Source: Macquaria australasica (Eukaryota; Chordata; Actinopteri; Centrarchiformes; Percichthyidae). From it: a DNA stretch of 64,000 bases. Shown one piece after another: positions 11,073-24,405 of this stretch. How positions within the stretch are numbered: position 1 is the first letter of the stretch; each line of letters starts with the position of its first letter. Under the pieces are notes generated by a model. It ran no database searches. It saw only the letters and a program-made list of their open reading frames with translations, and had not been told where the DNA came from. Where the stretch lies: contig SEMN01000489.1 in the NCBI GenBank assembly GCA_005408345.1, positions 186,001 through 250,000 of the forward strand, given 5' to 3'. The position numbers were made by a program, and so were the translations under genes.

Positions 11073-13030
11073 CAGATTTAATAATGTGGAAATGCATACA
11101 GATTAGATTAAAGACCTTGTTGTAAAATATTCCAATAGCTGAACTGTAGTTATGTCAGATGGTGCTCAGCCATGTTTGTCTGTCATCAGTCTCCTCGCAG
11201 TTCACTTTTTTTTTTTTTTGTTTCCTTCATAGCAGGATGTTTGGCTGTGTGTTGGAGCTCTCTGCACACGCTCTGACTGTCATAGGCAGGGAAGCAGAAA
11301 CCACATGTGACATTCTTCCTGAGCTTCTGAAGATACAAACACCCTCTGCTGATCTAAAATAAAACTACACGATGTTGCACATATGAGAAACAACTCTATT
11401 GTTCTATATTATGTATGTACATTGCATGTAAAAAATATTTCTTGAGTTGTTTATTGGTATTGTTGTCTACTTTTACATGTGTTTGAGAAGTCTATCAAAT
11501 GCATTTGACCAAAGCACAAAACATTGGGATCCTCCAAGATTTTGTATGATTTTTGTTTCCATGTGTTGAGGACATAAACACCAAAATCCTCCAATGTTAA
11601 TGGCTCAGTGGATCATGCTAATATTTTAAGATACACAACTTTTTCTTGTGTCCTCGTGGTTTCAGTTACCTATAAGTAGACATCTATAACCTTGCTGAGT
11701 GACAGTAGCCATCATGCTAGTCAGTAATTCAACTACTAGCATGAGTAAAGTCTTGTCCACAGTGTTCTTACAGTTAGGTAATACCATGGATGTCATTTGA
11801 TTGTCAAACTGCCACAGAAGCTTTTGTAATGCTCCTTGTTGAGAAAGGGCTGTACCAAGGTGTGCTAGAAAAGCTAAATATAAAGTATAAAATATGCTAC
11901 ATTACTGTCTAGCAGGTATTTATTGTGGTTTAACTTGGGTTTAACTTTTCAATTGAATTCAGCCACGTTGTGTGACAGACATGTTTACCAATCATCAAAT
12001 TTGCCATTAAAGGGGCCTACTCAGCCTGTGAAAACAGTTATTATATATTATGTCTTCTGTGGCCCTGGAGGAGCTTTGTCAAGTCTGAGAAAATAACCCT
12101 GATGATGTCAAAGTGATGTCACCAGGGTTAGCTCAGCTTTTCTCTCAGCTATTTCTCTTGCAAGCCAAGTCATTGATTTAAGATTGGCACAGCATGAGAT
12201 TTGCCATTGTGCAGAATATGAAGTGGAAACCATAAACAGATGGCTCAAACCAGCACTGTGCTGGTCAGGTTTTGGTGCAAGAAACTACCCAATAAATATT
12301 TGTAGACCATGTAGTTGTTGTTTATCCTATTTGCATTAAAAACAAAGATATAGTGATATCCTGATATAAGTTTCTGTCATTTAGTCAAATTGCTGATAAA
12401 ACTAATAAGAGTTAGAAATTAAATTTGGATGTAGTTTCAGCTACTCATGAAGGATGACTGTCTGCTGACTCACTTTACAAGTCTCCTCCCAACAGTAATT
12501 CTTCACATCCTCCTGTACATTATAAAGGCACACATACATTTGTACTATGCACACACACACTCACATGACGGATTGCTAAATTAAAGTATTGGACTAACAT
12601 CAGCCTTTGCTCTGAACTGCACATCTGGGACAGAAAAATTAAAGGCTTGTGGTTGGTAAACGCTGCAACAGGCAGTTAACTGGATTATACAAAATCGTCA
12701 AAATGGTTTCAAGCCCTACATGTGTAAAATTCCTACATTTTCCTATAGGGGTTTAGATAGTATCTAGTAGCAAATTTAACCTGTGTTGTGTGTTTCTGTG
12801 ACCTTAATGTATTTTTTCTTTGGCAGTTTTAATGTGTTTTTCTGTCAGTATTGTTTTTGTGATTGTGGCTCATGAATCTAAAACAAGAAATTATATATTA
12901 CGCGTATAGTAACTTACACTTTACTGTATATGGTATTTAATAGTGACTTGATATATTTTTCTCAAATGATATCGTCACTCATTAACTGTATTAAGTCCCA
13001 CCAGAATGCCAGCGTTCCTTCTACCTAGTG
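11073..13030. other. Non-coding; possible dispersed repeat at 12005-12300
   Basis: No coding signature. The block at about 12005-12300 ('ggggcctactcagcctgtgaaaacag' onward, ending 'aataaatatttgtagacc') has the look of a fish interspersed repeat but was not classified. Confidence 0.3.
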
Positions 13031-13442
13031 AAGGCCCTTTCAGACATGACGCGATTTGCTCTGTGCTCGCCACTGGGTTCACCGCACATCTGCCTAGGCG
13101 TTAGGGGAAGTCACGGAGGACAGAGCAAAATAGATGAAGTTTTCAATACTTCTAGCAGGACTCATTTGTTGATATGCCTACTTGGTTGGAAACGTGTCTC
13201 CAAGATAGGACTTTCCTCTCGAGGTCTTGATACAAGCGTAAACTTGTGTTGTACAATTCAGAGAATTCAGACACACCGAGGAATGGCTGCCTCATTTCTA
13301 TGGCCCACGCAGGTATTTGTCACAGCGTGCAACTTTGGGCACTTTGCTCGACGCAGCAAAAGGCCATCGTGGCGCAGTGCAAGGCCATTGGATGGGTTTC
13401 CAAGCGCAGTGGTGCCGTTGTCATGTTGTGTCTGATGGCCTT
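13031..13442. mobile_element. Candidate MITE with imperfect terminal repeats
   Basis: Left end reads 'aaggccctttcagacatgac' and the complement of the right end reads 'aaggccatcagacacaacatgac', an imperfect inverted repeat. The interior is GC-richer than its surroundings. No target duplication was identified; a non-autonomous DNA transposon is plausible. Confidence 0.35.
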
Positions 13443-13535
13443 GAGGCTTACACATGAAAGTGTATCTCAATCTACATATCAACAGTTCCATTCCTTAAGA
13501 GTAAAATGATTTATGGTTGTAACCCCTCCTTAAGT

Positions 13536-13549
13536 GTTGCTATGGCAAT
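13536..13549 (+). promoter_or_regulatory. RFX X-box-like motif
   Basis: GTTGCTATGGCAAT matches the palindromic RFX-family site with one change at the last base. Function is unknown; chance occurrence is possible. Confidence 0.25.
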
Positions 13550-13839
13550 CCAAGCAACATGTATGCAGTTTGGTTGTGTGGTAAATAAATGCATGAAGGG
13601 TGCCCCTCCTGCAGAAGATGGTAGGAACTTAGAACATGTAGCACAATGAGAAATTACCTAAATTAAATTAAAAACGCTCCCCACCCCCCCAGATTGCCAA
13701 ATATGGTCGCCCGCACACTCTCTGAAAGTCCTCGTGTCCTTAATGCAGAGTTACTTGTTGGACAAAAGTAGCAAACGAGAAAGATAAAGGCGGAAAACAT
13801 CACGGACAATGAAGTTCAGATATTGTAGCGTCCTGGGAG

Positions 13840-14110
13840 CAGGCACTTGAGTGAGTTTAAAAAACTATTTAAGGCTGTAATGTTTCCATTTATATGACTG
13901 GCAGTTAGTTTGGTAACATATAAAAGCCAAGTAGGCGGGAGAAGGCAAGAGCTTTTGTCATTGTCGAACTTTAGACAGTGAGCATATGCCTGGTATGTAC
14001 TGAATGGAGACAGTGCCTGGAGGCAGTACATACCAGTGCAGATCCAGTATGTATCGAACTCAAAAAAGGAATCAGTAGAAAATAATTGTTTGTTAATTTT
14101 GGCCAGCACT
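13840..14110 (+). repeat. Dispersed repeat, copy A (inverted relative to 43530-43740)
   Basis: Contains 'gcagttagtttggtaacata' followed by 'taaaagccaagtaggcggga', whose reverse complement recurs near 43635-43680. The shared stretch extends to 'gccagcact' at about 14109 and, on the other side, to the 'ggccaaaatgaacgaac' region near 43550. Class unknown. Confidence 0.6.
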
Positions 14111-14924
14111 AATCACCACAGAAATTAATAAATAAATAAAATTTTAAAAAATTAAAATACAAAATACAAAAAGTATTTTTATAAAAATATAAAAACACTT
14201 CCACATGTTGCTTGTCCAAAGATAAATAGCCTGAATAAAGATTATAACTGACAGATGATTCACTTTATGTGAAGGCCAATAAAGATTGCAGGAAGCCAAA
14301 GAAATATTGCTTCAATGCATTCATTATTAATGCAGATTGATAACAACTGAATGTCATTAACAGATCCTCTGCGTGATCTATTTGAAGTCACGAGCTCAGT
14401 AGTGCAGTACTAGAGAAACCAGATGAAATAGAGGTATTAATTCCATAATATCACTCGGAGAGTTTTCCAAATAACAACTAAATTCTGCATTTTCAGGAAC
14501 AATCCATTATTAATTATTTTGTAGTTTAGTCATCGGTTTACCTGTGTACCATAAGGAGTTTGTTGGTACGCCTGCTCAGGAGTGGTTCTAAATGTACGCA
14601 CATTCTCAAGCACAAGAAGAAATTGATCAGTTCAATTCTATGTGTAGAAATGAGCATATGCACTCTTTAAGCAGAAAACTGTGTGTACGCACGGTTAATA
14701 AATGAGGCCCCTGTTCTGCATTTTTTTCCTATGTGGCTTTAATTGGCAGAAGTGCATTCAAAAGACTGTATTAATGTACATTACTACTGTATGACATTTA
14801 TTGCATACAACCAAGACTACCAACCAAGGATATGGCCAATTTTCAACTCAGACCGTATTAAAATGTTGAATTGATAGTGATGTGGTCGCTGTCGAAATGC
14901 TCCATTCCTTGTTGTCTGAAGATG

Positions 14925-15365
14925 TGTTACAATGCTGAAGGACCCAAGAGCAGACACAGAGATGAGGAGACAGGAATGTGATTAAAAGGGAGTTTATTTC
15001 AAAAGACTCAGGGGACTAGGCTGGCAGCAGAAAACCAGGGTGAGGCTGGAACTGGTGGCTGGATAAACCGGCGACCAAGGCAGGGAAGTAGGGCAGGCAA
15101 GACAAGGACCAAAAGACAGGAGGCTGGAGCCGGAGCAGGCGGAACTGCATGGCAGAGGAAAGAAGCGTTAGGAACCGGTTGCAGCTGGTGGAACTCTGCT
15201 CTGACTCCAGCACACCTGTCTCCATTCACGCAATCACACACACACACACACACATACACACACACACACAGGCAGAGAGAGGGAGAAACCACTCAGGGAG
15301 TTGCAGCAGGTGAGGAGGGCACAGGATGGGAAGTAGAGGGCGTGGCCGGCAACACCACAGGAGCA
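14925..15365 (-). mobile_element. Probable solo LTR
   Basis: The 441-bp stretch starts TGTTACAATG and ends GGAGCA, giving TG...CA ends, with GATG on both sides (14921-14924 and 15366-15369) as a possible 4-bp target duplication. An AATAAA on the minus strand at about 14993-14998 suggests a minus-oriented LTR. It contains a CA microsatellite at 15235-15270. No second copy or internal coding region lies nearby. Confidence 0.45.
15235..15270 (+). repeat. (CA)n microsatellite
   Basis: Interrupted CA array (one 'cata' interruption) inside the probable solo LTR. Confidence 0.9.
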
Positions 15366-15374
15366 GATGTAACA

Positions 15375-16699
15375 CCGTGCGCACAGTTTGCAAATCAAAT
15401 CTGCTTTACCTGCTGAGCCACAGCCGCCACTTTCAAACTCTATCTGGTACCCAGTTCTTCACAGAGTCTTTTTTTCTCAAAGGTTAAACTGGGGAACATG
15501 TCACCCAGTGCAACGCTGTGGCTCGATGTGTTTTTAAATCTTTGGACAACAATAGAGCTCTATGGCATGGTGGAAGAAGATATATCAGACTTTGATACAC
15601 ACACAATACTTGTTAGTATGATCAATTCATTGTTTGTTCGGATTTGTTCGATTACAAGAAAAATATAGCATATCACTAGATTTATCTTCTAAGCCCAGTT
15701 CTATTTGACTTTGCAATGGAAATCTGACAGTTTGATCCCATGTCCCCAGTGATGGCTGGTGTTCTTGGTGTCTTTATGCAATAGTCTAACCATGATGGAG
15801 AGTGTTTTATGCACAACAGATCTGATTCTGTAAAAGTCCTGACTGGAGGAGTTCTATGTTCTGACGTCTGAACAGATCTGTATTCAGAGCCACAGAGTTC
15901 CAGCAGGAAAGAGCTGCTGCGACGTTGCCCTGATTCTCTCTGTGCGAGCTAACAAACGGGGGACATTTATTGAACTAGATGTAAAAAGGAAATAAAAGGG
16001 TTTTGATCACAGACACACACAACAGAGAAAACAGTGTTGTGCTGTTTTAATGGTCCGGACAACTGAGCCCCTCTCTGCTGTTGGCTCTCCGTTTAAGCAG
16101 CAAAATCTGGCAGCGGTTCAGATCCTCTCTTTTCATGCCAACTTCTCACTCACTCACTCGCCCTTTCCCTCTCTCTCGGTGTCTCTCTGCCAACCTTGAC
16201 GCCAGCCTGCCTGCCTGTCAGGGCCAATTCTTCAGGCTGCCTTTAACAGGCCAAACACAACTATTCAGACATGCCTCAATGTTCAGAGTTGCTAATGGTT
16301 ATCTTCTGGCCAAGTTCCTGTTGTCCTATACTAATGTCAGGTATGTTATTGTTTCATATGAAGCTGTATGAAGGAGCTGAGTGGTGACATCCTAGTGATT
16401 TAGATAAAGTGGTAGGTAATGGTTATGATAATTGTCTACTCATTAGTTACACTTGCAAAACCTGGGCATCTGGTGAGGCTCCTAGACACAGCTTTAATAT
16501 GGAGGCAACTTGAGGACAGCCCTGCATGAAAAGAAAAGTGATAAAGAGTGTTTCATGTATTTGTGCTAGGAAACTCCAGCATACACCACACATCTTGCAC
16601 AAATGCCTGACAGAAAGTCCTCTCACCACCAATCCACATAGTCCATATTTAAGAAAATGAAATTCAAGTGCAAATGTGTAAAACAATTTACAATGTTGT
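15375..16699. other. Non-coding, nothing recognised
   Basis: Unremarkable sequence with a pyrimidine-rich patch around 16140-16190. No gene or repeat end was identified. Confidence 0.45.
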
Positions 16700-16975
16700 C
16701 ATCCTGATTGTCCGCACTGTAATTTTTCTGTGTCGGTCTATTCTGTCCACACGACATCTATTTCCTGTCTGTCCGTCCTGGGACAGGGATCCTCCTCTGC
16801 TGCTCTTCCTGAGCTTTCTAACAGTTTTTCCCTGTTTTCTGGGGAGTTTTTCCTCATTCGAATTGAGGGTCTAAGGACAGAGGGTGTCGTTTGCTGTACA
16901 GACTGTAAAGCCCCTTGAGGCAAATTTGTGATTTGTGATATTGGGTTATATAAATAAAACTGACCTGTCTTGACT
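16700..16975 (+). repeat. Non-LTR retrotransposon 3' end
   Basis: Contains 'cctgttttctggggagttttt', 'gagggtctaaggacagagggtgtcg', 'ctgtacagactgtaaagcccc' and the tail 'gttatataaataaaactgac' with 'ctgtcttgac' after it, a very common 3' end in fish genomes. The same tail logic (TATATAAATAAAACTGA...) recurs at 41750-41815. No coding part remains. Confidence 0.6.
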
Positions 16976-16989
16976 CATGTTATCACCGT

Positions 16990-17480
16990 TTCAGAAATAA
17001 TCTCCGTCCATACGACACGCCTGGAAATGCATATCATGTGACCATTAACGTGTACTGAGCATGAACGTGCCGGTGTAAACAGATTGTCTACTCTGCAGTT
17101 GGTTGCTTAGTTGCAGAAAATACTATGAATGAAGAGCAGCAATGGAGAAAAGTAAGTGCAGAGGTTTCTCTGCTTGGACCGACGACCAGGTGGAACTGTT
17201 ACTGAAAGTAAGTGTTGTTCATTATTAATGTTGAATTAACCGCTGTTAGTCAAGGCTGATGTCGTCTGTTTTCATCTGGGAAAGGGTCACGTGATACGGG
17301 CGTGACGGATCAGGGAAGGACACGTCGTGGCTGATTAGACCCAATCAGGAAGCGAACATGGGTTGCTGCGTCATCGTTTTAGAACGTCTCCGTTTTCGCC
17401 CATCCTCACTAAAACGCAATCTAAAACTAAACAGGGTCAGCTCTGTTTTAGGGGTTATAAAATGCCAGAGTAGTGTGGAC
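16990..17480 (+). mobile_element. PIF/Harbinger-type fragment with Myb-like exon start
   Basis: Between 17142 and 17209 a short frame reads 'MEKSKCRGFSAWTDDQVELLLK' in two pieces, resembling the start of the Myb/SANT-like protein of PIF/Harbinger elements, and is followed directly by 'gtaagtg', a good splice donor. Downstream, 'cgtctccgttttcgcccatcc' and 'ccagagtagtgtggacgc' (about 17384-17485) resemble terminal regions of such elements. No transposase is seen. Ends are not resolved, so the class is tentative. Confidence 0.4.
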
Positions 17481-17485
17481 GCTAG

Positions 17486-17929
17486 GTGTAAACATAGCAA
17501 AAGTTGAGGTGGTATGGTACACCTTTTACATTTGCGTTTTACACCTTGGTGATGGTCTAACGTGCTTCCATATTGGTCACTAGACTTAAACTTTGTTTGG
17601 CACTCTCCCCACCCCCAAGCTGTGAAAATCATTTTCTCATTGGAGCCTCACATGCATTGCCTTTCCTCAGGAATGATTGCACTGGCTGCACTGAACTTCA
17701 GTTCTCCCATTGATTATGAAAATCTTCTCCTGAAGCTTCAGTCAGACCAAAATTCGCCAGGAAAAATGTGATCGCGTGGTGTGGCCAAAAGTAAGAGGGG
17801 ACATGAAATTGCATGGGTAGGGCTGTAAACATAAACTGACCAAATCAAGACTGGAACATCTCCTCAGGGACCACCTGAAGCATCCTAGTGGGACTCCTTT
17901 AACTGGTTGGACTGTCAGAACATCAAGCA
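17486..17929. other. Non-coding, nothing recognised
   Basis: No coding signature or repeat boundary was identified between the PIF-like fragment and the dispersed repeat that follows. Confidence 0.4.
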
Positions 17930-18065
17930 AGATGTTCTGTCAAGACCAGACCAAAACAGCTCCCAGCATCCACTGGGAAAAGGTTAAGGGTCATCGAGCA
18001 GGAGTCAGTGGACAGCCGGAGGAGATTTACATCTAACACCAGAGACCTTTGAACAGAGACAAGGG
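17930..18065 (+). repeat. Dispersed repeat, copy A (same strand as 46190-46345)
   Basis: Shares 'tcccagcatccactgggaa', 'aggtcatc' (with a base change) and 'acaccagaga' in the same order and spacing with 46215-46335. Class unknown. Confidence 0.6.
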
Positions 18066-18499
18066 TTACCATCTACCCCCATATATAACCACCTGTTATC
18101 ATATGACTTCAGTTACATACTGTCATGTGATGACACCTGAGCAAATTCCATTCACTGATGCAGGCCAGCAAATGCAACTCCAGCGTTACTGGACAACGAG
18201 TGTGTGGAGCAAAACATATAAAAAATATCCAACTTCCTCCTCCCTCCCTTTCTGCTATTCTTTGGTGTCCGGAGGCCTTTGTCATCTGCAACATGGGCCC
18301 TTATCAGGTGCACCAGAAGCTCAGGGTGGTTAGGGCCATCTGCACCTGAGCCAACACCAGAGGCCCCCAGTATGGGATTTTAGGCCTCAGCTGGAGGCTT
18401 TTCGGAAACCTACCAAAGGCAACAAAGTAAGAGACGGTCAGATTCCCTCTTTTGAAGCCAAGCTAGCTAGCATTCAATTTTTCACTGCCAGGCAACTTG

Positions 18500-18670
18500 A
18501 TATGATTTGGGGGCAGACCCCTAGGTTGAATTCATCATGACCCAAGATAACAATTTTCTTGGACGCCTCCTGTACCGAGGTGTGCCACCTTCATCACAGT
18601 GATCAGCCCTCAGCATGCAGAGGTGGAACATGCACAACTGACCACCCTCTTAGACAAAGGAGCCATAAAA
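18500..18670 (+). pseudogene. Possible decayed DIRS/YR retroelement RT leader
   Basis: A frame with 'SPQHAEVEHAQLTTLLDKGAIK' (read in two pieces around 18600-18665) resembles the segment just before the RT of DIRS-like elements, where a helix ends in 'LLxKGAI'. Only this short piece is visible, with no RT palm after it; the match could be fortuitous. Confidence 0.3.
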
Positions 18671-18763
18671 TCGTGAAATTAGGCAATCAGCGGGTTGTTT
18701 TGATTTTCTACAGTGCTGACCATTTTACAGATTGGTGCACAATGTGAACACAGCAGCATTGTT

Positions 18764-20389
<1,626 letters not shown>

Positions 20390-20700
20390 TATTGTAGGAT
20401 GATGCTAAGACGGATGGACGAGGGTGAGTGGCGTGGGTAGGCGAGTGTGTGGCGATCTTGAGGCACAAGGGAAAAAACAGTTAATAACAGGCTAGAAATC
20501 AACATGAGGAATTGTTCTCTGAATTCACGAAACCAGAGAGGCCTAAAGCGTGTGATTACCACAGCAGTTAAGACAACGATCTGGTGAAGAGTGGCAGAAG
20601 AGCCGGCGTTGATATACAGGTGATGAGCTGATTGATGGCAGGTGTGTTGGCTGGGTGAATTCTCATGGGAGCAGGCAGCTTGAGTTTAACAGCAGTCTAT
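20390..20700 (-). repeat. Possible Gypsy LTR piece
   Basis: Sequence such as 'gccggcgttgatatacaggtgatgagctgattgatggcaggtg' (in two parts, 20600-20645) is reminiscent of minus-oriented fish Gypsy LTRs and lies just where the 3' LTR of the adjoining integrase fragment would be. Ends are not defined. Confidence 0.3.
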
Positions 20701-20714
20701 CTCATAAGGGCCAA

Positions 20715-21420
20715 TGTAACGGGGTGGGAGTTTCCTAGAATCAGTTTTTAATGGAGATCTTTGGAGGGAAGCCAAACTTTCTGACCTGGTTAGTAGTTGG
20801 GTGCTGGGTTCCGGTAGCAGTTGGCAATTTGCCGGTTGTGGTCAGCAGAGCTGATCAAGGCGGAGCATGCAGTCCTCCAAACCTTGTGGCAGAGGAGGAG
20901 ATGGGCCAGTACAGAAGGGGCAGCGATTTCATCCTCCTGAGCAGGGAACAGAAGTGGCTGATGTCCCAGGGAACATTCAAATGGGGACATACCTGTGGCA
21001 GCGCTGCGCAAACAAGGAGTTGTGTGCGTATTCTATTCAGGCAAGATGTGTGCTCCAGGCGAAGGGGTTACTGATGGTGGTCCTGGTTGGCCCGCTCCGT
21101 CTGCCCATTAGTCTGGGGATGATAACCCAAAGAAAGACTCATAGGGGCTTCGAGGGCCTGACAGATAGCCTTCCAAACTTGAGATGAACTTGGGTTCCTG
21201 GTCAAAGACAATATCAGCCGGGATTCCATGAAGCTGGAAAACATGGTGGACGAGGAGGTTGGCTGTTTCAGAGTCTGTGAGGAGTTTGGGAAGAGCCACA
21301 AAATGCACAGCTTTGGAGAATCTGCCCACAATGGTCAGTGACTGTATTACCTTGAGAAGGTGGAAGTCCAGAAACAAAGTCGAGGGCATGGTCGGCCAGG
21401 AAACGGCAGTGGATGGAGTA
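20715..21420 (-). pseudogene. Gypsy (Ty3) integrase and pol tail remnant
   Basis: Minus-strand frames give, in order, 'LTIVGRFSKAVHFVALPK' (first catalytic block, with glycine where the family has aspartate), 'VFDQEPKFISS' (second block), 'GYHPQTNGQTERANQ' (glutamate block), then 'TGMSPFECSLGHQPLLFP' and 'NRQIANCYRNPAPNY', followed by 'QKVWLPSKD'-like residues near 20760. This is the integrase to C-terminal order of Gypsy pol. Frameshifts and the lost catalytic aspartate show that it is dead. The rest of the element is missing upstream of 21420. Confidence 0.85.
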
Positions 21421-22598
21421 TCAGCCTTGTTATGTATCTGTCTTTATCAACACTCAGTCATTCTGTCTAGATTTCTGTTCCCTGTCTGTGCAAGTACTGG
21501 ACGATGTTGCTGAGAAACCCATCTCCAAGTTTCAAGGTTCAGTTCTTTGTCATTCTACAACACAGTGCTGCACAATGAAACCAAAGTTGTAGCCCTCTTC
21601 ACGTTACACACACAGAACATACAGTATATACAAATATTTCAAATTAGAATAGAATAAAAATAAATTCAACATATGCAGTTACTTATATACAGTACATACA
21701 GTATATTATACAAGGTATGGTACAACATCCTTTGGAGCTATTACTGTATATTTCTGAGTAAAGCTAGAAGACATGTGTATGTATTGTATGACAATCATTC
21801 TGTAGGAAGATATATCCAGCATGTTGGGGTTTTTTTTTTAGACATGCTTTCCTTTCCACATCCTTGTGTCATGCTTCTTTAAACTGTTTAATTAGACAGA
21901 ACATGAGCTGAAAGTTAAACAGAGGATAAATGGATGCTTTTCTTTTCCATTTTTTTTAATTAATTGTCTAAGCTGGACAGGCTTGCTTATTTCATTACAG
22001 CCAATGTTGACTCATTGGTTCAACCTACACGCATCTGCTGTCCAGAAGGATTTTATTATTTTTTCACCAAATTTCTGAGACCATTTGTGCCTGGCACTGA
22101 TGGTGTGAATTGTCCTGCAACTAAATCTCCAGCCATTTTCAAGCACCAAGTAAGACAAGAGTTGCTTTGCTGTGCTTTCATTGCACATACCGGTGAACTG
22201 CATCATAAAACTGTTGGGTGTAATAAAATTGATTCAGGGATTAATTACAGAGCGGTACTCAGATTGGGCTGAGAATACCTGGTTCTTTTTATTGGACCAT
22301 TCATTGCAGTTTTACTTTTTTCATTAAAGGCCAAACATGCTGGTTTTGTATATTTGTGGACACACTCTCCCATAGGCTGAAAATCAGAAACAGGACACTT
22401 CTTTTTCTATTGGGAAGAAACAGGGTTAGAGAAGCTCGGTTACAGCTGAATGCTTAGCGGGTGAGCTGGTGGACTTATTCACCTTGACAAGCATACTGAA
22501 CTGGATAAGACTGGAGGTTTTAATAGAAGTGTAATTAATCTTGGATCAAACACTCCTGTGTTTTAGATGATTCTGAACAAAACTATTAACATCATCAA
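21421..22598. other. Non-coding; LINE tail-like piece and enhancer-like stretch
   Basis: At about 21533-21600 'caaggttcagttctttgtcattctacaacacag' (two parts) resembles the reversed 3' end of a fish LINE. At 21950-22275 there is an island of non-repetitive sequence with homeodomain-type cores (for example 'gggattaattacag' near 22239) and no coding frame. Nothing else was recognised. Confidence 0.35.
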
Positions 22599-22690
22599 GC
22601 ACACGGGGACAACATGCACACGCCACACTGGAAGCTGGCAGCTTCAAACCCAGTACAGTACAAACCACTTAACCACTGTGGCACCCCTAA
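22599..22690 (-). repeat. SINE-like fragment (tRNA-type head)
   Basis: On the minus strand the stretch reads 'ggtgccacagtggttaagtgg', then a box-B-like 'gggtttgaagctg' and 'gtgtgcatgttgtccccgtg', the layout of tRNA-derived SINE heads in fish. The tail is not visible. Confidence 0.5.
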
Positions 22691-24229
22691 TACACTAAAC
22701 AGGTCAGTTATATGCAGTGTGCTGCACTTGAAGGAATACAGCACACGTTCACATTATGTTAGCCTAGTATCATGTCTTTTTAAAGGCTACACCTGTAAAT
22801 GTATGTTTTTATTTCACTGACAAAATGTCCCAAGTCCCCAGTGTTTCACCTAGTAACACATTCCTGTCCTGAAACACCATGGAGACCACTGGGCAGGAGA
22901 GGTGGGATACTTGAAAGCCAGATTAATAACATTCTTTTAGGTGGGGTAGCAGTTCTGAAACAAAACGAGATAGCTCCTCCTCTACCTCAAATCAGACATT
23001 AGATTTATCTTTTGGGGAGCTATAAGAGGATTAAGGCAGATAATCATTCTCCTCCATGTGCAGCATCACCTGCCTATAGCTGAACCATCATCGAATACAA
23101 CTTCCTTCTTTATCTGTGTCGTTTACCCCTTCAAGTCCTCTTTTAAAACACTGAAAAGGAAGAATGCAACACTGGGCCTCAAGAATGTAACACCCTAATC
23201 TGACCCCAGTCAAGTGGAGCCCATAGACTCTTAAATCAATTAATTGCAGTGATGATTTTATCATGTAAACTATTCCAGTGGGTCTGAAATGTATCTTAAC
23301 TACTTTAAAATGATAAGAAATCAGATGCTCCCAAATGCCATTATATGTTACATGAAGAAAGGACACATTGATAAATGTGTCATAATATTAATATTGATAT
23401 GGCTAAATAATGGAGATGAAATAAAATTAATATCAATGAACATTAAGGTATAGTGTATGGTATGTAGGCTAGATAGAACATATGTATTCATTCAGTACAT
23501 GTTGTATGTAGGGGTATATACAAAGATGTGTGACAAAGGAAAAAACAGCAAAAAGTTTGTTAATAAGGTGTTGTTTCACCACGAGCCACCAGAAGAGCTT
23601 CAGTGCCAGTGGCAGCTGGGTGGGGCTTCAGTTTACACACCAACAGTGTTGTTGTTTAGCTTGGTGCTCTAAGCTTTGACTCCAACTACAGACTACAAGA
23701 CTGTTACATTTATTAATTTGCCAAATTCATTCCCATTTTTTTATAAACATAAGAAAATTGGTTTTTGCTTAAAGGCCTACTGCTTCTGTGATAGTTACAG
23801 CAATGCAAATATGCAATAGTGCATATAAAAAGTGGCAGAAGTATACAGTTTAGCCTACCATGCCATGCTGGACCAGTGGAGCTGGCAATGGCTCATTTTC
23901 CTGACTACTCATGTTTCTTGACTTTTTTGTGATGTCACTGCACTTGTGATCTCAGCAAATAACTTTGTGAGTGTATTGTTATCATAACTAATAGAACTCA
24001 TGCTAGTTCATGCTAATAAAACCCAAACTGTAATAAACCTTAGTTTTAAAGAGAGAGAGACCAGGCCTTGATCGCCAGGTCTCGAAAAAATTAAAGATAT
24101 TTCTAAATGAAGTTTCTTGTTTTGGCCTGATAGTAGACCTAGAGAAAAGACCAGAAGCAGTTGTCTCTAAAGAGAAGTTGTCTCTCAGAAGCAATGGTAG
24201 AAGGAGCATGGTGTTGACAACTTTGATCA
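22691..24229. other. Non-coding, nothing recognised
   Basis: AT-leaning single-copy-looking sequence without coding or repeat signature. Confidence 0.45.
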
Positions 24230-24405
24230 CTGTTTGCATTTCATCTCCTGTCAACAGTCAGTATTGGTTTCTTTTAACCATGACCACCGTATTTCTCCTA
24301 ACCTTAACAGTCGTTTTAGTTGCCTAAATCTACCTTAACAATAGTGGTGACAGATCAGAAAACGCTCATATGGATCACTTTGGAAGGCAATGACAAACAA
24401 TGTAT
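24230..24405 (+). repeat. Dispersed repeat, copy A (same strand as 54205-54385)
   Basis: Shares 'ttggtttcttttaac' followed by a 'tgaccac' word, 'cctaac' words and 'aaggca(a/c)tgacaaacaa' with 54220-54375 in the same order. Resembles a widespread fish repeat of unknown class. Confidence 0.5.
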
